Origin: Candidatus Limivicinus faecipullorum
Lineage (GTDB): Bacteria > Bacillota > Clostridia > Oscillospirales > Oscillospiraceae
Length of the DNA stretch: 13,292 nucleotides
Direction of reading: 5' to 3'
Assembly (NCBI GenBank): GCA_018711755.1
Contig: DVHY01000028.1
Location: 1-13,292, forward strand
The notes beneath the pieces are model-generated. The model was given only the letters and a program-made list of their open reading frames with translations. It ran no database searches and was not told the origin of the DNA. The translations under genes and the position numbers were made by a program. Shown piece after piece: positions 11,129 to 13,292 of the stretch (its first letter is position 1; the number at the start of each line of letters is the position of its first letter).

Positions 11129-13147
11129 TTACTCCTGCTCGGCCAAAGCCTTGGCTTCCTCGATGACCTTCTGCTGGACATTGCCGGGGGCCTCTTCATA
11201 GCGGACGAACTTCAGAGTGAAGGAGCCGCGGCCCTGGGTCATGGAGCGCAGGTCGATGGTGTAGGAGCTCATCTCGGCCATGGGGACCTCGGCCTCCACG
11301 GTCTGCATGCCGTCCTCGGCGTTCATGCCCAGCACGGTGCCCCGGCGCTTGGAGCTGATATCGCTCATGATATCGCCCAGGTTCTCGTCGGGAATGGTGA
11401 CCTGGAGCAGGCCGATGGGCTCAAGGATGGTGGGCTTGGCCTTGGGGATACCGTCCTGATAAGCCAGGCGGGCGGCGGTCTGGAAGGCCATATCGTTGGA
11501 GTCCACAGGGTGGTAGGAGCCGTCGTAAAGGGTGGCCTTCAGACCCACCAGGGGGTAGCCGGCCAGGACGCCCTTGTTTACCGCATTGCGCAGGCCCTTC
11601 TCAACGGAGGGGAAGAAGTTCTTGGGCACGGAGCCGCCGAAGACTTCCTCGGCAAAAATCATATCATCCTGCTCATCCTGAGGCTCGAAGCGTATCCACA
11701 CGTCGCCGAACTGGCCGGAACCGCCGGACTGCTTCTTGTGGCGGCCGTGGGCCTCCACCTTGCCCTTTATCTTTTCACGGTAGGCGACACGGGCGGGCTT
11801 GAGCTCGGTGTCCACGCCGAAGCGGCTCTTGAGCTTGGAGCAGAGCACATCCAGCTGGATATCGCCCAGGCCGGAGAGCACCTGCTGGCGGGTCTCGGCG
11901 TTGTTGACCAGGTTGAAGGAGATATCCTCCTCGTTGAGTCTGGCCAGGCCCGCAGCCACCTTGTCGTCCTGGCCCTTGGTCTTGGGAGAGATGGCCATGG
12001 AGTAGCAGGGTTCGGGGATATCGATGGCGGGCAGCTCCACCTCGTTCTTGGGGTCGCAAACGGTGTCGCCGGTCTTCCAGTCCATCTTGCCAACGGCCAC
12101 TATGTCGCCGCAGCAGGCTTCCTTAACTTCGGTGCTCTTCTTGCCGCACATGGTGTACAGGCGGCCCAGCTTATCGGTGCTGGAGGAGCGCACGTCTCTC
12201 AGGGACATGTCGGCAGTGATCTTGCCGCGCATGACTTTGACGAAGCTGTATTTGCCGAACTGGTCGGAGATGGTCTTGAACACGAAGCCCAGAGTGGGGC
12301 CGGCGGGGTCGATGCCCTCCATCTCGCCGGGGTTGGACACATAGTCCACCACGCCCTGGAGCAGGGCCTCGGTGCCCACGCAGGACATGGCGGCGCTGGC
12401 GAACACGGGGACCACGCTGCGCTCCCGCAGACCCACCTTGATGCCCTCGGCCATATCGGCCTCGGACAGCTCCATGGTGTCGAAGAACTTTTCCATCAGC
12501 TCCTCGGTGGCGCCGGCGGCGGACTCCATAAGGGCTTCCCGCAGCTCGCCGGCCTTACCGGCGTCGGCGGCGGGGACGGGGACCTTGGAGGTCTTGCTGC
12601 CCTTGGTCTGATAGGCCACATTGTGTACCAGGTCGATGACGCCGCTGCCGTCGGACATGGGGATGGTGACAGGGCAGACGATGCTGCCGTACTTGGCTTT
12701 CAGGGAATCCAGGACCTTAAAGTAGTCGCCGTGCTCCTCATCGCACTTGGAGATGCAGAAAGCCACGGGCACATTGGCGGCTTTCAGATATTTCCATGCC
12801 CGCTCTGCGCCCACGGACAGGCCGTCCTTGGCGGAGCAGAGGATGATGCCGGCCTCAACGGCCCGGATGGCGGCCAGAGACTCGCCCACAAAGTCAAAGA
12901 AGCCGGGGCAGTCCAGCACGTTTATTTTGCAGCCGCCGTAATTCACGGGGGCCACTGCGGTGGAAATGGTGATTTGGCGTTTGGTCTCCTCGGCGTCATA
13001 GTCGCAGACGGTGTTGCCGTCGCTGACCTTACCCATACGGTCGATGGCGCCGGTGCAGAACAGCATGCTCTCGGCAAGGCTGGTCTTGCCGGTGTTGCCA
13101 TGGCCCAGCAGGCAGATGTTGCGGATGTTCTTGGTTTCGTAACTCAT
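11129..13147 (-). CDS. Elongation factor G paralogue (EF-G-like translational GTPase)
   Basis: The 672 residues have the full EF-G order: G domain, then domains II-V. The P-loop is GHGNTGKTS (15-23) instead of AHIDAGKTT. Switch I is RQITIS instead of RGITI. DCPGF (79-83) puts Phe where canonical EF-G has the catalytic His. SKCD (133-136) stands for NKxD. Domain IV is intact (GGSGQFG 475-481; GVLAGYPLVG 526-535), as is domain V. It belongs to the EF-G-like group that many bacteria carry beside the housekeeping fusA; some members support translocation with little or no GTP hydrolysis. No rpsL, rpsG or tuf gene is nearby, as expected for a paralogue. ATG 13147 has GAGGA (13160-13156) 8 bp upstream. 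Ile is mostly ATC (27 of 34), unlike neighbours. The upstream region has three palindromes, one Fur-like. Confidence 0.92.
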   Translation of the reverse strand: MSYETKNIRNICLLGHGNTGKTSLAESMLFCTGAIDRMGKVSDGNTVCDYDAEETKRQITISTAVAPVNYGGCKINVLDCPGFFDFVGESLAAIRAVEAGIILCSAKDGLSVGAERAWKYLKAANVPVAFCISKCDEEHGDYFKVLDSLKAKYGSIVCPVTIPMSDGSGVIDLVHNVAYQTKGSKTSKVPVPAADAGKAGELREALMESAAGATEELMEKFFDTMELSEADMAEGIKVGLRERSVVPVFASAAMSCVGTEALLQGVVDYVSNPGEMEGIDPAGPTLGFVFKTISDQFGKYSFVKVMRGKITADMSLRDVRSSSTDKLGRLYTMCGKKSTEVKEACCGDIVAVGKMDWKTGDTVCDPKNEVELPAIDIPEPCYSMAISPKTKGQDDKVAAGLARLNEEDISFNLVNNAETRQQVLSGLGDIQLDVLCSKLKSRFGVDTELKPARVAYREKIKGKVEAHGRHKKQSGGSGQFGDVWIRFEPQDEQDDMIFAEEVFGGSVPKNFFPSVEKGLRNAVNKGVLAGYPLVGLKATLYDGSYHPVDSNDMAFQTAARLAYQDGIPKAKPTILEPIGLLQVTIPDENLGDIMSDISSKRRGTVLGMNAEDGMQTVEAEVPMAEMSSYTIDLRSMTQGRGSFTLKFVRYEEAPGNVQQKVIEEAKALAEQE

Positions 13148-13185
13148 GTGTTGCTTCCTCTCTGTGCTTTAGTTTGTGTATGCTT

Positions 13186-13207
13186 ATATGCATTGGTGAA
13201 TGCATAT
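13186..13207 (-). promoter_or_regulatory. Leader hairpin of the EF-G paralogue
   Basis: ATATGCATT (13186-13194) and AATGCATAT (13199-13207) form a perfect 9-bp inverted repeat around a 4-nt centre. It lies in the predicted 5' leader, ending 25 nt upstream of the SD. It could be an RNA hairpin (loop CACC) or a second operator. It shares its outer base with the Fur-like box. Confidence 0.5.
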
Positions 13208-13221
13208 GAAAATCATTTTCA
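13207..13221. promoter_or_regulatory. Fur-family-like box downstream of the EF-G paralogue -10
   Basis: TGAAAATCATTTTCA is a perfect 7-1-7 palindrome, matching 13 of 15 positions of the Fur consensus TGATAATNATTATCA. Symmetry extends to 21 bp (13204-13224) with one mismatched pair. It lies about 4-18 nt after the predicted transcription start, where binding would block RNA polymerase. Which metal or regulator (Fur, PerR, Zur) is involved cannot be told from sequence alone. Confidence 0.5.
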
Positions 13222-13231
13222 CATCCAGTTC

Positions 13232-13260
13232 ATTATACACTATTGCCAGGGGCTTGGCAA
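13232..13260 (-). promoter_or_regulatory. Sigma-A promoter of the EF-G paralogue
   Basis: On the minus strand TTGCCA (13260-13255) and a perfect TATAAT (13237-13232) are 17 bp apart. Transcription would start near 13225, giving a leader of about 78 nt. Confidence 0.8.
13243..13260. promoter_or_regulatory. Perfect inverted repeat covering the -35 of the EF-G paralogue
   Basis: TTGCCA (13243-13248) and TGGCAA (13255-13260) form a perfect 6+6 inverted repeat with a 6-bp centre. One arm is the -35 box and the other lies in the spacer, a classic position for a repressor. I do not recognise the regulator. Confidence 0.45.
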
Positions 13261-13292
13261 CAAAAATTTGTCAACTTGCCCGGCCATGTCCC

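Noticed and set aside
11129..13147. Tetracycline ribosomal protection protein (TetM-like)
   Set aside because: The G-domain motifs and domain IV (GGSGQFG, GVLAGYPLVG) fit the EF-G-like group, and there is no resistance or mobile context.
1..13292. CRISPR array, tRNA or rRNA genes, insertion sequence or att sites
   Set aside because: I saw no regularly spaced repeats, cloverleaf sequences, transposase motifs or paired terminal repeats on either strand.

Overview
The window is GC-rich (about 60% by eye) with tightly packed genes, consensus sigma-A promoters, strong Shine-Dalgarno (SD) sites and many intrinsic terminators. An EndoA/MazF-type toxin, a pyrimidine-nucleoside phosphorylase of Bacillus type, a YmfI-like reductase and a clostridial-style hom-lysC-asd cluster together point to a Firmicute. 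The most likely group is a GC-rich gut Clostridia lineage (Oscillospiraceae-like); this is inference, because no rRNA or marker tree is available. There are no tRNA or rRNA genes, insertion sequences, phage genes or CRISPR arrays, so the region looks like core chromosome.

Left part (1-3327). The tail of an unidentified gene converges, through a shared bidirectional terminator, on a small stand-alone S24/LexA-fold gene that lacks the catalytic Ser and Lys. Divergently, a promoter with a 20-bp palindrome drives plsC (phosphatidate synthesis) and a short-chain reductase resembling the EF-P 5-aminopentanone reductase YmfI. A mazF/ndoA-type ribonuclease gene follows with no adjacent antitoxin, and then an uncharacterised 206-residue protein.

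Middle (3324-8676). A sigma-A promoter overlapping the previous stop codon drives pdp (pyrimidine salvage) and a 70-residue zinc-ribbon protein. A separate promoter drives hom-lysC-asd, encoding homoserine dehydrogenase, aspartokinase and aspartate-semialdehyde dehydrogenase. These are the three shared enzymes leading from aspartate to homoserine. A bidirectional terminator separates them from the convergent right part.

Right part (minus strand, 13260 down to 8711). An EF-G paralogue (672 aa) carries an altered G domain, with Phe in place of the catalytic His of the DxPGH motif. Its 5' region holds three stacked palindromes: TTGCCA-N6-TGGCAA at the -35, a 15-bp Fur-like box just downstream of the predicted start of transcription, and a leader hairpin. 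It is followed by a membrane-anchored SGNH-like protein whose catalytic residues all appear replaced, and by a lipoprotein with possible beta-propeller repeats. The EF-G paralogue mostly uses ATC for Ile (27 of 34 codons), whereas lysC and asd mostly use ATA (22 of 37 and 18 of 28), which suggests high expression of the paralogue. The EF-G paralogue with its metal-box-like control region is the most promising part of the window for new biology.
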